Assembly: GCA_013397115.1 (NCBI GenBank)
Contig: VWZW01000833.1
Location: 358,010 to 422,009 of the forward strand
Reading direction: 5' to 3'
Length of the DNA stretch: 64,000 bases
Source of the DNA: Edolisoma coerulescens
Lineage: Eukaryota; Chordata; Aves; Passeriformes; Campephagidae
Shown here: positions 1 to 56,272 of the stretch, one piece after another
Position numbering within the stretch: the stretch's first letter is position 1
Layout of the letters: every line of letters begins with the position of its first letter
The notes under the pieces: generated by a model
What the model saw: only the letters and a program-made list of their open reading frames with translations
Told to the model about the DNA's origin: nothing
Database searches by the model: none
Program-made: the position numbers and the translations under genes

Positions 1-741
1 CCTTTACCCAGACAGGCAGGTAGTTCTCTGGGCAGCTGAATGCCTCCTTCATGCCCCTGCCCTGTGTGGCTCTGAGTCATTCCCTGCAGGTCCTGCTTAT
101 AGAGCACACGGATGTTCCCGGTAAAGCTCAGTTCTCCTTTGAGAGTTTTGGGGAGGTGTCTGCTGCTGTTCAAGGCAAATCGAGTGAGATGGGTGCTTAG
201 TGCCTTTGAAAGATTCCATTATTCCATAGCTTTTAATGAAGGAAGACATTTAGTTTGGGGATTGCAGGTTCAACTCTTTCCCAGCCTTGAAGAGCCTTTA
301 GGATTTCACAGTCAGAACCTGTCCTTGGCACGCTGGGGAGGGTGGGTTGTGCTTGGCAGGAATTGCTGTTTCTGGATCCCAGAGCAGGGTTTTTACACTC
401 ACCCACCTCCCCAGACCTCCCCAGCTCAGGCTTAGTAAGTGTGAGCTGGGACCTGGGAACAAACTGGGGGTCTTCTGCCTCTTTTAGAATATATTCTTGA
501 ATGTCACTGAGTAAATGTTTTATTATTAGTTTTCTTTCATGCCTATAAATCTTCACAAAAAAGTATAGTCCCTTTCTTCTGGGCAAGAGAAAAATGTGAA
601 ACAACTCTGAAGTTCTAAAAAATAAGCACATACAGGAGGATCATTTTCCAATCTCATGAATTTGTATTTCCCTGACTGTTGTCCATCCTGAATTTAACAA
701 GCCAAGGGGGGTCCTTCTAATGTTTATATTTCTTTTCTCAG
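1..741 (+). other. SPNS2: SPNS2 intron, 3' part
   Basis: This stretch lies in front of the first recognisable SPNS2 exon and ends in a good acceptor (a pyrimidine-rich run, then CAG at 739-741). The preceding exon should encode the segment just before the YFWLLVLSRG motif. I looked for it here and did not see it, so the stretch is read as intron. No repeat family was recognised. Confidence 0.7.
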
Positions 742-46234
<45,493 letters not shown>

Positions 46235-46866
46235 GATGGTGAGTGACCCAAACCAGCAGTAGGTTCCAAGCTACCCCTCTGCTCCAAACCCCTGTCACCC
46301 CATTTCTTTCTTTATGAATTGCAGAGAAGTTTCCTTAGCCAGCTCTGGTTTGCACCTTTGCTGCCCTCAGCCCAAAGCACAGCAGATCACGAACAGGGAA
46401 ACCAGGGGTCAACTCAAGTGTCCTTTGTGGTTTTGAGGTGCTTCCAGAACCTGGTGCTCCCTTCTTTGAGCAGAAAAGCCCATATTACCCCTGTCCCCTT
46501 GACCACTAGCAGTGTGACTGTCCCAGGCCAGAACTTAAAACCTTTCGATGTTCACAAAACCTCCTGCTGCCCTGCTCTGGGTCAAACACGGGCTGCTCCC
46601 AAACCACCATTCCTGGCATAGTCCACATTTTCTGCAGAAAGTGTTTCCTGGCAGCACCTGACCCTGCATGTTGTTGTGGGACTGTCCCCTCTGCAACCCT
46701 CGATCCAGGGCCAGAGCGCTGAGCTGGAGGGACCGTCCCCTTCCTGCTGCCCACCCTGTCCCTTGTGTTCATGCTGTCCTTATCACTCCCCCACAGCCAC
46801 AGCGCTGCTGCCTGGGGCCGCCACAAGTGATAAACACTTCCCAGAATTTTACTGGAGCCAAAATTA

Positions 46867-46921
46867 ATTAAAGCAAGTTTTTGAAGAGAAGATTTGTTTC
46901 CCATAAATTAAATTTATTAAA
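46867..46921 (+). terminator. SPNS2: cluster of ATTAAA hexamers, possible proximal poly(A) site
   Basis: ATTAAA occurs at 46867, 46907 and 46916, about 630-690 bases past the SPNS2 stop. ATTAAA is the commonest variant poly(A) signal. The surrounding text is AT-rich, so chance occurrence is possible. Confidence 0.3.
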
Positions 46922-48539
46922 AGACTAATCAGAAAATCAGAACTCATTAAGACACTTCAGAATGGCCTTTTGAGGGAAAAGATTTAATACAATCTCTAGC
47001 ACAGTAGATGTGTTACTTCCACAGAGGGGAGTGGATTTGGGCATGGAGCTTGCCTGGAGCTTGCAGCCTCTGGGCTAGATGTGTACTCACACAGTATTAT
47101 TAAACAGTAGCTTTTAGATAAAGTTGGAGGTTTTTTTTAAAAAAGCCATCAACAAATTTGGGAGGAAGTGCTTGGTGCTGTTGCTGAAACTTGCCTTATA
47201 AACCAGTGACTACCTGGGCACACCAAGGTTTTTCACTGCACTTTCTTATTTTTTGGTCCAGTTTTATATAGGTACAAAGAAACTAGGGCACCATCATAGG
47301 GGAATTCTTCTGTAATGCAGTAGTCACTGATTTTTAAGGTCAGGGGCAATTTCCTGCATAACATGGAGCACAGACCCTCTCACAGGAAATCCGGCTGTGA
47401 GAGAACTCGTTGTCCTTGCCCCATTATCTAGGAAAGCTGTTGGCTGCTAGATAGGCCACCACAGTAGTACCTCAGCAGTGAGGAGAGGTGCTGACATGCT
47501 CCTTAAAGCCAGCATGGACCACCAGCAGTGCCTGCTCTGCCTTGTCAGCAGCATTCTGAGCTGAGCTGTGCTGGGCTGACATCTGAGCTGGGCTCTCCAA
47601 GGAACAGCAGTTTAGAAAATGACAATTTAAGGCACAAGGCAGTCTCTTCTTTAGTAAACTGAGGGGGTCAAAAACAGCCTACAAAAATGGAGCCTGTAAT
47701 GTGCTGAGCTGCTTCAGCCCACACCAGGAGCAGTTGTACCTACACACCTGCCCTTAAGTACTACGCAAGAGCTACACCTGCTGCCGGTCACCTCCTGGAG
47801 CAGAGTGGGTCTGGATCACAGTGCCTTTGTTTCCATTCCAAATGGCTGCAGCACATCCCGAAGTGCTGCCTCCACCATGGGCAGGCTTTGCTAACCCCCA
47901 GCTTGCACAGAGACCCAGCGTCTCTTAGCTGTTCCCCACCACAAAGCCGGGGTGCACCATCACCAATCCATAGCTGAGACTTCCCCAGTAACCACCTCCT
48001 TCTGTTCCGTTTGCAGCTGCCAGTGAAGGCAATGACACGTGGACTCCTGCTCCCACCATACCAATCTCAAGCTCGAAGCCCTTCTGTACTGGGTATCAGT
48101 GGATCCTTCAGCTCCACATCACAGAGGGGTTCTCTAGCACCAAATCCATCCCAGTGCTCCAGCCTGCGGGGTCAGGCGCCAGGAGACGAGCAGGGCAGTC
48201 GGGAACGTGGGAACTCCTGGAGCGCAAGGGCATTCACGGGGTCCCCTGAGCATGGAAACCAACTGTCCACTGGACCCAGAAAATGCTGCCCAAGTGAGCA
48301 ACTGTAGATTGTGTAAATGGTTTTAGTTGTAGCCCATGAAGTCCACATTGTTTGTAGGGCAGCTGGTGTCCTATGGAATTGCTGCTGCTCTGCCAGCACT
48401 CCCACTCCCAGACTGCACTAGTTGGGGACCTGTTTTGTACATCACCTTTTCTTTGACACTGAAGGCTCAATTCAGATTATTATTTTTTATTTAAATATGT
48501 TGTTAAGATGCTTTATCTCTGCAGAAGACATTAGATGAG

Positions 48540-48555
48540 ATATATATATATATAT
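48540..48555. repeat. (AT)n microsatellite
   Basis: Eight AT dinucleotides lie within the probable SPNS2 3'UTR and are flanked by AT-rich text. Confidence 0.9.
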
Positions 48556-49302
48556 TTAGATAAACAGTTTTTATTTAAACATTTGAAATCTGGAGCTGCC
48601 TGTGCAACCATAGCAAACATGAATAACGTCCACAGCTCTCCTCCTCAGTGCCCTGGTGCCAGGGCCTGCAAGGGCACCACAGGAAAACTTCCAGTGGGTG
48701 ACCTACCTGTCACTGAGACTGAGCAATGGGACAGAGGAGAGAGTTTCACTGCACTGGGTATGCTGCTGGTTGTCACAGAAAGGCCCAGAAGAACGTTGGA
48801 CAGAAGTCCCTATGGGCTCTAGAGTTTTCCATATGCTAAATTCAGCCTTGCCTGGGAGGTTCACAGGCTTTTAAAATACCAAAATCCACCTGGCTGAATG
48901 GCTGTACCGTGGGCCTTGGGAGTGCAATACTGCTGTGCCAGTGACCTCGTGCTTTGTTTACATGATACCATATCACTCAGCCTGTCAATGCTAATTCTCC
49001 CTGCCAATATTCCAAAGCAGGTGGCTGACACTGCCTTCGGAGCAGTGCTTGGGTTCCTGCACACCCAACCCTGACCTGTCCCAGAGCACTGTCACTGGGG
49101 TGTCACTTGTACCTTTACAAAGGTGCATTTGAGAGCTTTCAGACAAGGCCAGTGCCTGAACTGGGTTACTCAAATGCAGAAGCATGTCATGGTGCCATTC
49201 CACTGGAGTCTTGTTTCCTGCACTTGGCCTCCACAAGCCAAATTTATGCTGTGTCAGCTGGATGGGGGAGGAAGGGGAGCACAGACCCTGCAGAGAGCCA
49301 GG

Positions 49303-49353
49303 CTGCCACAGGAAGGACACTGCCACATGAAGGGCACTGCCACAGGGAGGGCA
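49303..49353. repeat. three-copy 17-nt tandem repeat
   Basis: CTGCCACAGGAAGGACA, CTGCCACATGAAGGGCA and CTGCCACAGGGAGGGCA follow one another without a gap, with two or three differences between copies. They lie in the probable 3'UTR of SPNS2. Confidence 0.85.
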
Positions 49354-51092
49354 CTGGCTCAGCAAGCCCCCATTCCCTCTGTTCAGAGCCCTCTCTCACA
49401 GTTCAGATCATCCCTCCAATTCAGCACAACTTGAGCAGGTGAACGCACCTCACTTGTGCTCATGGCTCACGAGTGGCTGCACTTGGGCTCCACGGAGGAC
49501 TAAATCAGCTCAGGAAATGCCAAACCAGGACTGGATGTGAGTTAAGGCTGGGAGCTGCTGTCCTGGTTGTGCCATAAGATTAGTCAGGCACAGGAAGGTA
49601 CTGTTAAATCTGGGTTTATCTCCCATTCCCTGCCAGGATGTGCTGGGACCTCCAGCACAGCAGACATGGTTGTAATTCCAGGTGCTCACCCCATAGCAGG
49701 TCCCTGCCCTGTAATCCTGTGAGCCTTTACTCCTCCCCAGACCTCACAGGACTCCTCTGCAAGGGTTCTGTCACCTGAAATACCTTAACAATACCTCTAA
49801 GAATTGGCTAAAGAACCAGAGCCAGAAGTGTTCCTCGAGTGCCTGAGCAAGCAGGTGCTAGAAATAACAAAGCAAAGCAAATCCCAAACAATGCTTCATT
49901 TCCTACCTCGTGCCACTATTTACACTTGGAGGGGAAACACAGCAGCTGTAGTCTGGGAGCCAAACACTTGGCTTTAAAGGCACATGAATTCCTGATTCCC
50001 ATTAAGAAATTCCTTTTTAAGCTGTTTAAAAAGAAACAAAAAGCAACCCAACAATCAGTCATTTCATCTCAGAGACCAAAGAAGATTAACCACATTTCCT
50101 AAATTGCTTTTCTGATAGGCTCTCTCTGTTGTAGCATTTACTGTCAACAAAATGGAGCATTTCTGCTAAGGTTCAGAGATTAGGAATACTCCTTAAACTT
50201 AATTCTCAGGAGTCAACAATGAAAAGGGAACTGAACTGTAATATCACTAGCAGTCCTTGTTTGTGACAGGCTCCAGCCCCTGTCAGAGCTTGGTGCTGGT
50301 TTTATCTTCTGTACACATGAAGGAAACGCTGTGGATTCTGTTTAAACAAGGACAGAGGAAAGGGAGCAAACTACAGGAGTGAGAAATGAGTTCTACCTTC
50401 ATGGAGGGATCCCTGAATCCCTGCTCCCACAAGTTCCAGGCTAAGAGAGGGAGGCTCAGGCTCCTTCCAGATCCTTGCTGCATTCACCAGGGTCTGTGCA
50501 AGTGTCCAGAGGCACCAGGGAGGCTCCAGATGCCCCACAGTTAATCACGAGGGTTTTCTTCTACTCCACTTCATAAAGGGGATTTTTTAAAGCATTAACT
50601 CCCCCTAGCTGATGCTGCACTGGCAAATGAGGTGGTTTGTACACAATGTGGGAAACTGAGGCAATGGGACCTGCCCAAAGAGGCAAGAGAATGACCCAAA
50701 AGGCAGCAAGCTGCCAACCCAAGTGGCTCCTGCTGCCACTGCTCCCAGAGCAGGTCTGGGTGGCCCCAGGAGCCTCTCTCCTTACAGTCAGGGTGACTAA
50801 ACCCCATAAACATCTGGCTGTGCTCTGGGAAGCAGAGTTCCAAGCTCCATCCCAAATGCTTGTTTTCTTCTCCATTTGCTTTATTGTTTGGTAAACCAGC
50901 ACTTACAATCACTTTTACTGTGTGATGTACGCGAGTATTAGTATATTTTCTTGTTATACAAGGGAGGAGTATAAAATAGTTTTCTGATTTCTTTCAGAAG
51001 CAAATTACTATTTTATTTTTTAAGAGTAATTGATTGTGAATCTCAGAGTATAAAAAAGATAAGCCAAATATATACCTTTATGTAAATTAAGA

Positions 51093-51098
51093 AATAAA
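51093..51098 (+). terminator. SPNS2: polyadenylation signal AATAAA, probable end of SPNS2
   Basis: AATAAA lies in GAAATAAAAGTATTTAAAAT and is followed by TTTTCTTGTGGCACC and TGTGGTTGCTG, a plausible GT/U-rich downstream element. Cleavage would fall near 51110-51120. It is the best signal on this strand between the SPNS2 stop and the convergent gene. Confidence 0.5.
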
Positions 51099-52347
51099 AG
51101 TATTTAAAATGTACCTCCTGGCTCCTTTTCTTGTGGCACCTCTTGGCTGTGCACTCCTGTGGTTGCTGCCTGCAGGGCTGGTCCCTGGGATAAGGATGCT
51201 CCAAGCTCCAGCAGCCACAGAGCTGCCAAGGACTTACCTGGACACCAGCTTGCCTGGAGTTTGCCAAGAAATAACACCAGGAGCAGGGAAGGTGGTGGAT
51301 TACAGCCTCCTCTTCCCTCTGCACTGGATCCAGCCAGGATCAGAGCTGGGGGGAAGGAGTCAGTGGTGGGCACAGAGGTAGGGTCCTGCTCCAGCCCCAT
51401 TAAGGCTCCTCACAGCACAACTAAAGGAGCTGGCTGATGGACTGATGAAAATGGGTGGTGTGGGAGCCATGGGTCAGGTGCTCAGGAAGATGGACAGGAA
51501 GCCAGGAAATGAATTCCCAAGTGGTCCCACAGTGGGCAACAAGGCTGCCCTTCTCCAGTGATCCTGTAGCAGCCATGCCCACCAACCTCACAGGATGGTG
51601 GCTTGTGGAAAAAAGGAGTGAAGGAGCTGGTCCTGCTGCATCAGGAGCCCTGCAGCTCTGCCTTGGGCTGCCGTGACACAGACAAGGGTGTCTGAGGCTC
51701 CCCTGACCAGCTGGGAGAGACCCTTCCCACAGTACCCTGCAGTGCCTCCCTTCAGTGTCCTCCTTCAGCACAGGACAAGTGTCCAAGCCAGGACACCGCA
51801 AAAGCAAAGGCTCTGTCACTTAAAACAATCATCCCTGATGGCCTTTTGTCAGTACTTCTCAGGGCTTTCTGCTTAACCATTCTTGTAAATGACTTCATTA
51901 AGAATAATTTTCCAAATTCTGATGTTCCAGCAGATAGATAAGCTTTGAAGCTCAGCAGCTTTAGCTTCCATCCATCAACTACTGCTAACAAGAGTCCACA
52001 CTGGATCACGGCCATACCTGTGTGCGTGTGCGTGTGCCCCCACACACTCACTCACTCCCCATCCCCACTTCACAAACCCTCCCCTCACTGCCTGTAGAGC
52101 TCTCACAGGGCCACCCATGCTCTAACAAACACCAGCCTCGTGGGCTGGCACAGGGTGACCACCCTGACCCTCTCCTGAGCTGGTCTGTACAAGCTGATGC
52201 TCTTTGTGCTGCAGTGCCCTTTAGATTGATCACATTGTACAAAGAGGTGCTGATTGCATGGCAACCTCTCCTGAGCAACTCCAACACTGCACCCATTGCC
52301 AGAGTCCCTGGCAAAATCTCTGTATGGCACACAGGATATTACATCAG

Positions 52348-52545
52348 AAATCATAGAGTCATGGAATGGTTTGGGCTGGAAGGACCATAAAGACCAATTA
52401 ATTCCACCCTCCCTGCCATGGCAAGGACACCTTCCGCTATCCCAGGTTGCTCCAAGACCTGTCCAGCCTGGCCGTTAATCCTTCCAGGGATGGGGCAGCC
52501 ACAGCTTCTCTGGGCAACCTGTGCCAGGGCATCACCACTCTCCCA
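52348..52545 (-). repeat. CR1 LINE 3' fragment
   Basis: It begins AATCATAGAGTCATGGAATG and GTTTGGGCTGGAAGGACCAT, then CCCAGGTTGCTCCAAGACCT and CTCTGGGCAACCTGTGCCAG, the antisense CR1 3' end. Confidence 0.92.
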
Positions 52546-54690
52546 GGACTCCACGTGCCTGGATTTGTCCCATGGCTTTGGCCAGTCTCCAGCATTGCAT
52601 CCCTCCCTTGAGCTCAGTGCCCAGGGCCTGTGGCTGTTTTCTTGCATCCAGAAGAACCGTTGAGCTCTCTGCCAAAGAGCTCCGAGTCCAGGACAGCTGA
52701 GAAGAAAATGCTTCATTTAAATCAAAGCGTGCTCAGTTGTCTAAAACCCTAAAGGTCGAGCAACAGAGAGGACCAGATATCAAGTAAAATGAAACCTTTG
52801 TGATTATTAAAAGGCCCAAGTAAGTGCTGGTGAAACACAGTTTGACTTGGTGGGTTAGTGACTGCATTCTATAAGCTGTGCATCAAAGCCAGCCTACAGT
52901 CAGGTAATTTAATTGGCAACAGAGTTGTTAGGGAAGCATGATTCGCACTGTGCCCTGCAGCTCTCCTGTCCCTTTTCCCCTTGACCACTCTGCTAGTCCT
53001 GGAGACTAAACACACCAATGAACACAGAAGGCAGAGGTCAGTCAACCTCTCCAGCCTGACAGCTGACATCTGGCACTACCCAGCGGCCATCCTTCTGTCA
53101 GAAACAACAGCTGGCACGGCTTTGGCCTCGTGCTTCGCCCTTCCCAAAATGACAGTGACAAGCTGAGGGACATGAACTCTTCACTGCAGTGACCCTGGCA
53201 GGTATCCCAGAGCGGCTCAGCCAGGCTCTGTGGCCTCATGTGGGCAAGGATTTGCCCAGCGTGGTGGCTCTGGGTGCCACAGCTGTGCTCTCTGCAGGCA
53301 GGTGGAGGTTACCTCCCTAAGCTGCCTGCAGAGAACCCTCTCATCCAGCTCACTCCTTGCTTCCCACCCACCCACCACACCTGCCTGCTGTTCCTCCTCT
53401 GGTTCCGCACAGCAGAGGCACAAAATCCCAGGATGTCCTACTTACAGGCACAGAGAGAAAGAAAGAAATCATTAGTGAGACAGTTCAGATCTGGTCCCCT
53501 TTGGAGCCCCTCCGGATCATTAAACCACGGACAGCCCTGACCTGCTGGCCTCCTGTGTGCTGCATTTGCATAATACATGAAAAGTCATCACTCAGGAGAC
53601 AGCTGGAGGGGCTTAGCTGGGATTGAGGTTTTAACGAGGCAATGAACCAGCTTTAAGCAGTAAATGGCAGAGGCAGGGCAGCATCCCTAGTGCCAACAGG
53701 CCCCTTTGGAGCAGAGACAGGATTGGCAATAATTGTCAACACCTTCTGCCTGGGAATAGAGATTTGCAGCTCTTCTTCAGGCTGCAACAGCAGCTATTCC
53801 AGTCAAGAGCCTACAGCCACCTCCAGATGAATAAGTGCTTTGGGAGAAAAGGTCCAGCAGGGTGAGACCAGCCCTGAACTGCTCAGACAAGCATGGGAGC
53901 ACCACAGAGAGCAGGAACCAGCCACCTCCTGAAGGTCTGATCTGCACTGTCCTGCCACACACCTGCAGCCCAAATCTCCATCCTGTCTGGGTACCTCTGC
54001 AAACCCTTCAGAGGCTGGAAGCCAACAGTCATCAAGGGTGGGCACAAGGAGAGCTGCCCTTCACCTCCTGCCCAATCTGTGCAAATACCTGAAAGACTCT
54101 TGACTTGCAGAGTCCAGAGCCTGCCAACTCCTCCTCATCCAGCATGCACAAGGGCTGTGTCCTCCAAGGCAACACCACAGTGCCCCTCAGTCCTGACTTG
54201 CCCAAGGGAGCCAGCTGTGGAGGCAGGAAGTGAAAGGCAGGCACAGGAAGGATACTGTGCTGAGCTGTGGGCACAGAAACTCCAGCTGTCACCTGCTGCT
54301 CGCAGGAGCCAGTGCACACCTTGGATGTGCAGCTCAGCTTGTGGGATCACTGCTGGGACAGGGAAAGAGGAAGCTGCAGGTCTGCAATGGGATGTGTCTG
54401 TGCTGCTGCCAGCTGCTGTCTCCCAGGAGTTCTGTGCCATTTGAGCAGAGAATCATTGCTAAGGCAGATAAATAGCCATGGGCAAACAGAGCCCTTTGCA
54501 GCTCTTCTCTCACCCCCTCCAAAAGCAGTATGACATTTCCAGTGCCTTTTTCTCTGCCTGGTGGTACAGACGCACCAAAGGCACAACAGGCACAGCCCTG
54601 CTCCTGGCCCTTCCCTCTGCCAGCAGCAGCTTCTGCCAGGAGCCAGCACCAAACTCCTCTGCAGTAGGGAGGAGAGCACTGAGGCCTTCA

Positions 54691-54775
54691 GAGAATCACA
54701 GAATCACTAAGGCTGGAAAAGACCTTCAAGATCATCAAGTCCAACCATTAACCCAGCACTGCTCCCTCGGATGCC
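54691..54775 (-). repeat. short CR1-like 3' end
   Basis: GAGAATCACAGAATCACTAA, GGCTGGAAAAGACCTTCAAG and ATCATCAAGTCCAACCATTA form the antisense start typical of bird CR1-type elements. The similarity fades after about 85 bases. Confidence 0.8.
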
Positions 54776-55290
54776 GGAAAGGAGTCAGGGCCAGGCACCA
54801 ACACCCATGTTCTGGCATCCAGGAGCAGAGTGCTCAGCACGTGGGGAGGAGCAGGGGAGGGAGGAGGCTTTAGTGGCAACCACAGCATGAGTAGCATTTC
54901 AAACACTTTGAGCCTCAGCTCTCAACAAGAACGAGATACCCAGCACATGGGAGAACTTGGTCCTGGCACTCTCCAAAGGGATGATGGAATTCCAGCATTC
55001 AGGAGCCTGGGGATAAATAAGGAGATGCAATTCCAGGCAGTCACCTTCCCAGACTGTTTGCTGCAGGCCTGCTGTTCCAGGTGCCTTGCATGGCTGCACA
55101 CAGGCTGCTGGCCTGGCAGAGTGGCCAATCAATCAACCATTTCAATTGTTTCACTGATTTATTGATGTTCCTGCACTACCACAGGGGCCATGACCCCTCC
55201 TGCACCCAGCAGCAAAAAGGCAAGAAAAACCAGATCATGGTAGTTACTGACAACACCAGAGTGGTCAAACTGGAAATAGCTGACCCCAGA

Positions 55291-55306
55291 GTTTGCATGT
55301 GCAAAC
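55291..55306. repeat. near-perfect palindrome, 7-bp arms
   Basis: GTTTGCA, two bases (TG), then TGCAAAC. The symmetry is that of a dimeric transcription-factor site, but no factor is assigned. Confidence 0.5.
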
Positions 55307-55649
55307 CCATTTAACCCCAGGAATTTTGGAGGCTGCATCTCCCACACTGGAAAAGCTGTGAGCACTGCTGGGCCTGGGCAGGACAGGGATGAGCCTTTAG
55401 GAACTACTTCTGAATCTCCCACAAGGGCTTGACCACATAACTCAGCAGCATCAGCACATCCACCCTAACTCCCCAAGGAATCCAAACCAGCCTCTCACTT
55501 CTGCCTTGGGAAATCATGGAGACAGGGTTCTTTGGCACTGCCAGAGAAGAGAGAGTGGGCATCTCCCAGAGCCTGAAGGGCATGTAACCTCCTGAAGCTC
55601 TCTGTGCTCTAGGCTGAACCCTCCACACAAGCCAGACCCACAGCTTTAG

Positions 55650-55764
55650 AGCTCAGCATCATGGAAGGTTTATTTAAAAGTCATGGAGAGCATAAAAACT
55701 ATAGATATAAAAGGTATTTCAACAGTCTACTGAGCCATGCTAGCCATGCCAGGCCTGGGTGAGT
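55650..55764 (-). other. MYBBP1A: MYBBP1A 3'UTR (short)
   Basis: It runs from the TAA stop at 55767-55765 to about 20 bases past the AATAAA on this strand, giving a 3'UTR of roughly 115 bases. Confidence 0.7.
55669..55674 (-). terminator. MYBBP1A: polyadenylation signal AATAAA of MYBBP1A
   Basis: TTTATT on the + strand reads AATAAA on the - strand, about 90 bases downstream of the MYBBP1A stop codon. Cleavage would be expected near 55645-55655. Confidence 0.75.
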
Positions 55765-56272
55765 TTACTCCTGCAGCACTGGAGCTTTTTTCTCTTTTCT
55801 TTTCTTCTTGGCTTTGTCCTGCTTCTGCTGGGTCTCCTGGACAACACTCCCCTTGGTTTTCTTTGCAGCTGGAACCTGCTCAGCTTCATCACCTGCAGCA
55901 CCTTTTCTTTTTCTGTTTGTGTTTTTCCTCTTCCTCTTCTTCTTCTTGTCAGCCACAGCATCTCCTCCATCAGCAGTGGGGAGGTCCCTACCGCCCAGCT
56001 TTGCCACGCCATTCTCCCTGCCCCCCCTGTTCGGATTCTTTTTGCTGCCACCAGGCACAAGGCCTTTCTTCTGCTTGGGGGTTTCTGTTCCCAGAGACTG
56101 CTCCCCTGGGGCTGCTGGTTCTCCATCTTCCCCTGGTGTCACCCCATTCTCCTGGACGCCTTTCTTGCGATTCTTGCGTTTCTTGGTCTCTGGCAGGAAG
56201 CCTTTTTTCTTCCGCTTGAGCGACTCCGCTCCCTGTGCGGGCTTACTGGCTGTCTTCTCTTTCTTGGGCTTC
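55765..56272 (-). CDS. MYBBP1A: MYBBP1A terminal coding exon
   Basis: The acceptor on the - strand is TTCTCTCTGCAG ending at 56273. The exon adds one base to a Thr codon and then encodes 168 residues starting KPKKEKTASKPAQGAESLKR and ending KKAPVLQE before TAA. The region is low-complexity, rich in K, R, G, E and P, with clusters such as KKKKRKRKNTNRKRK. Its composition also creates long open frames on the opposite strand. Confidence 0.92.

Larger units (their letters stand above)
46235..51115 (+). other. SPNS2: probable SPNS2 3'UTR
   Basis: From the SPNS2 stop the sequence runs about 4.9 kb without any interspersed repeat that I recognise. It becomes AT-rich near 48480-48570 and again at 50930-51110, and ends at the first good AATAAA followed by a GT-rich stretch. 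These traits fit a long 3'UTR. The end is uncertain: a cluster of ATTAAA hexamers at 46867-46921 could end a short form. Confidence 0.5.
51116..55645. other. spacer between convergent SPNS2 and MYBBP1A
   Basis: This interval of about 4.5 kb separates the predicted 3' ends of the two genes. It contains CR1 fragments at 52348-52545 and 54691-54775 and a near-palindrome at 55291-55306. Open frames of up to 132 codons on both strands show no family resemblance, and I see no gene here. Confidence 0.65.

Noticed and set aside
1..741. An upstream SPNS2 exon before 742
   Set aside because: The preceding protein segment could not be found in any frame, and no open stretch with a GT donor fits.
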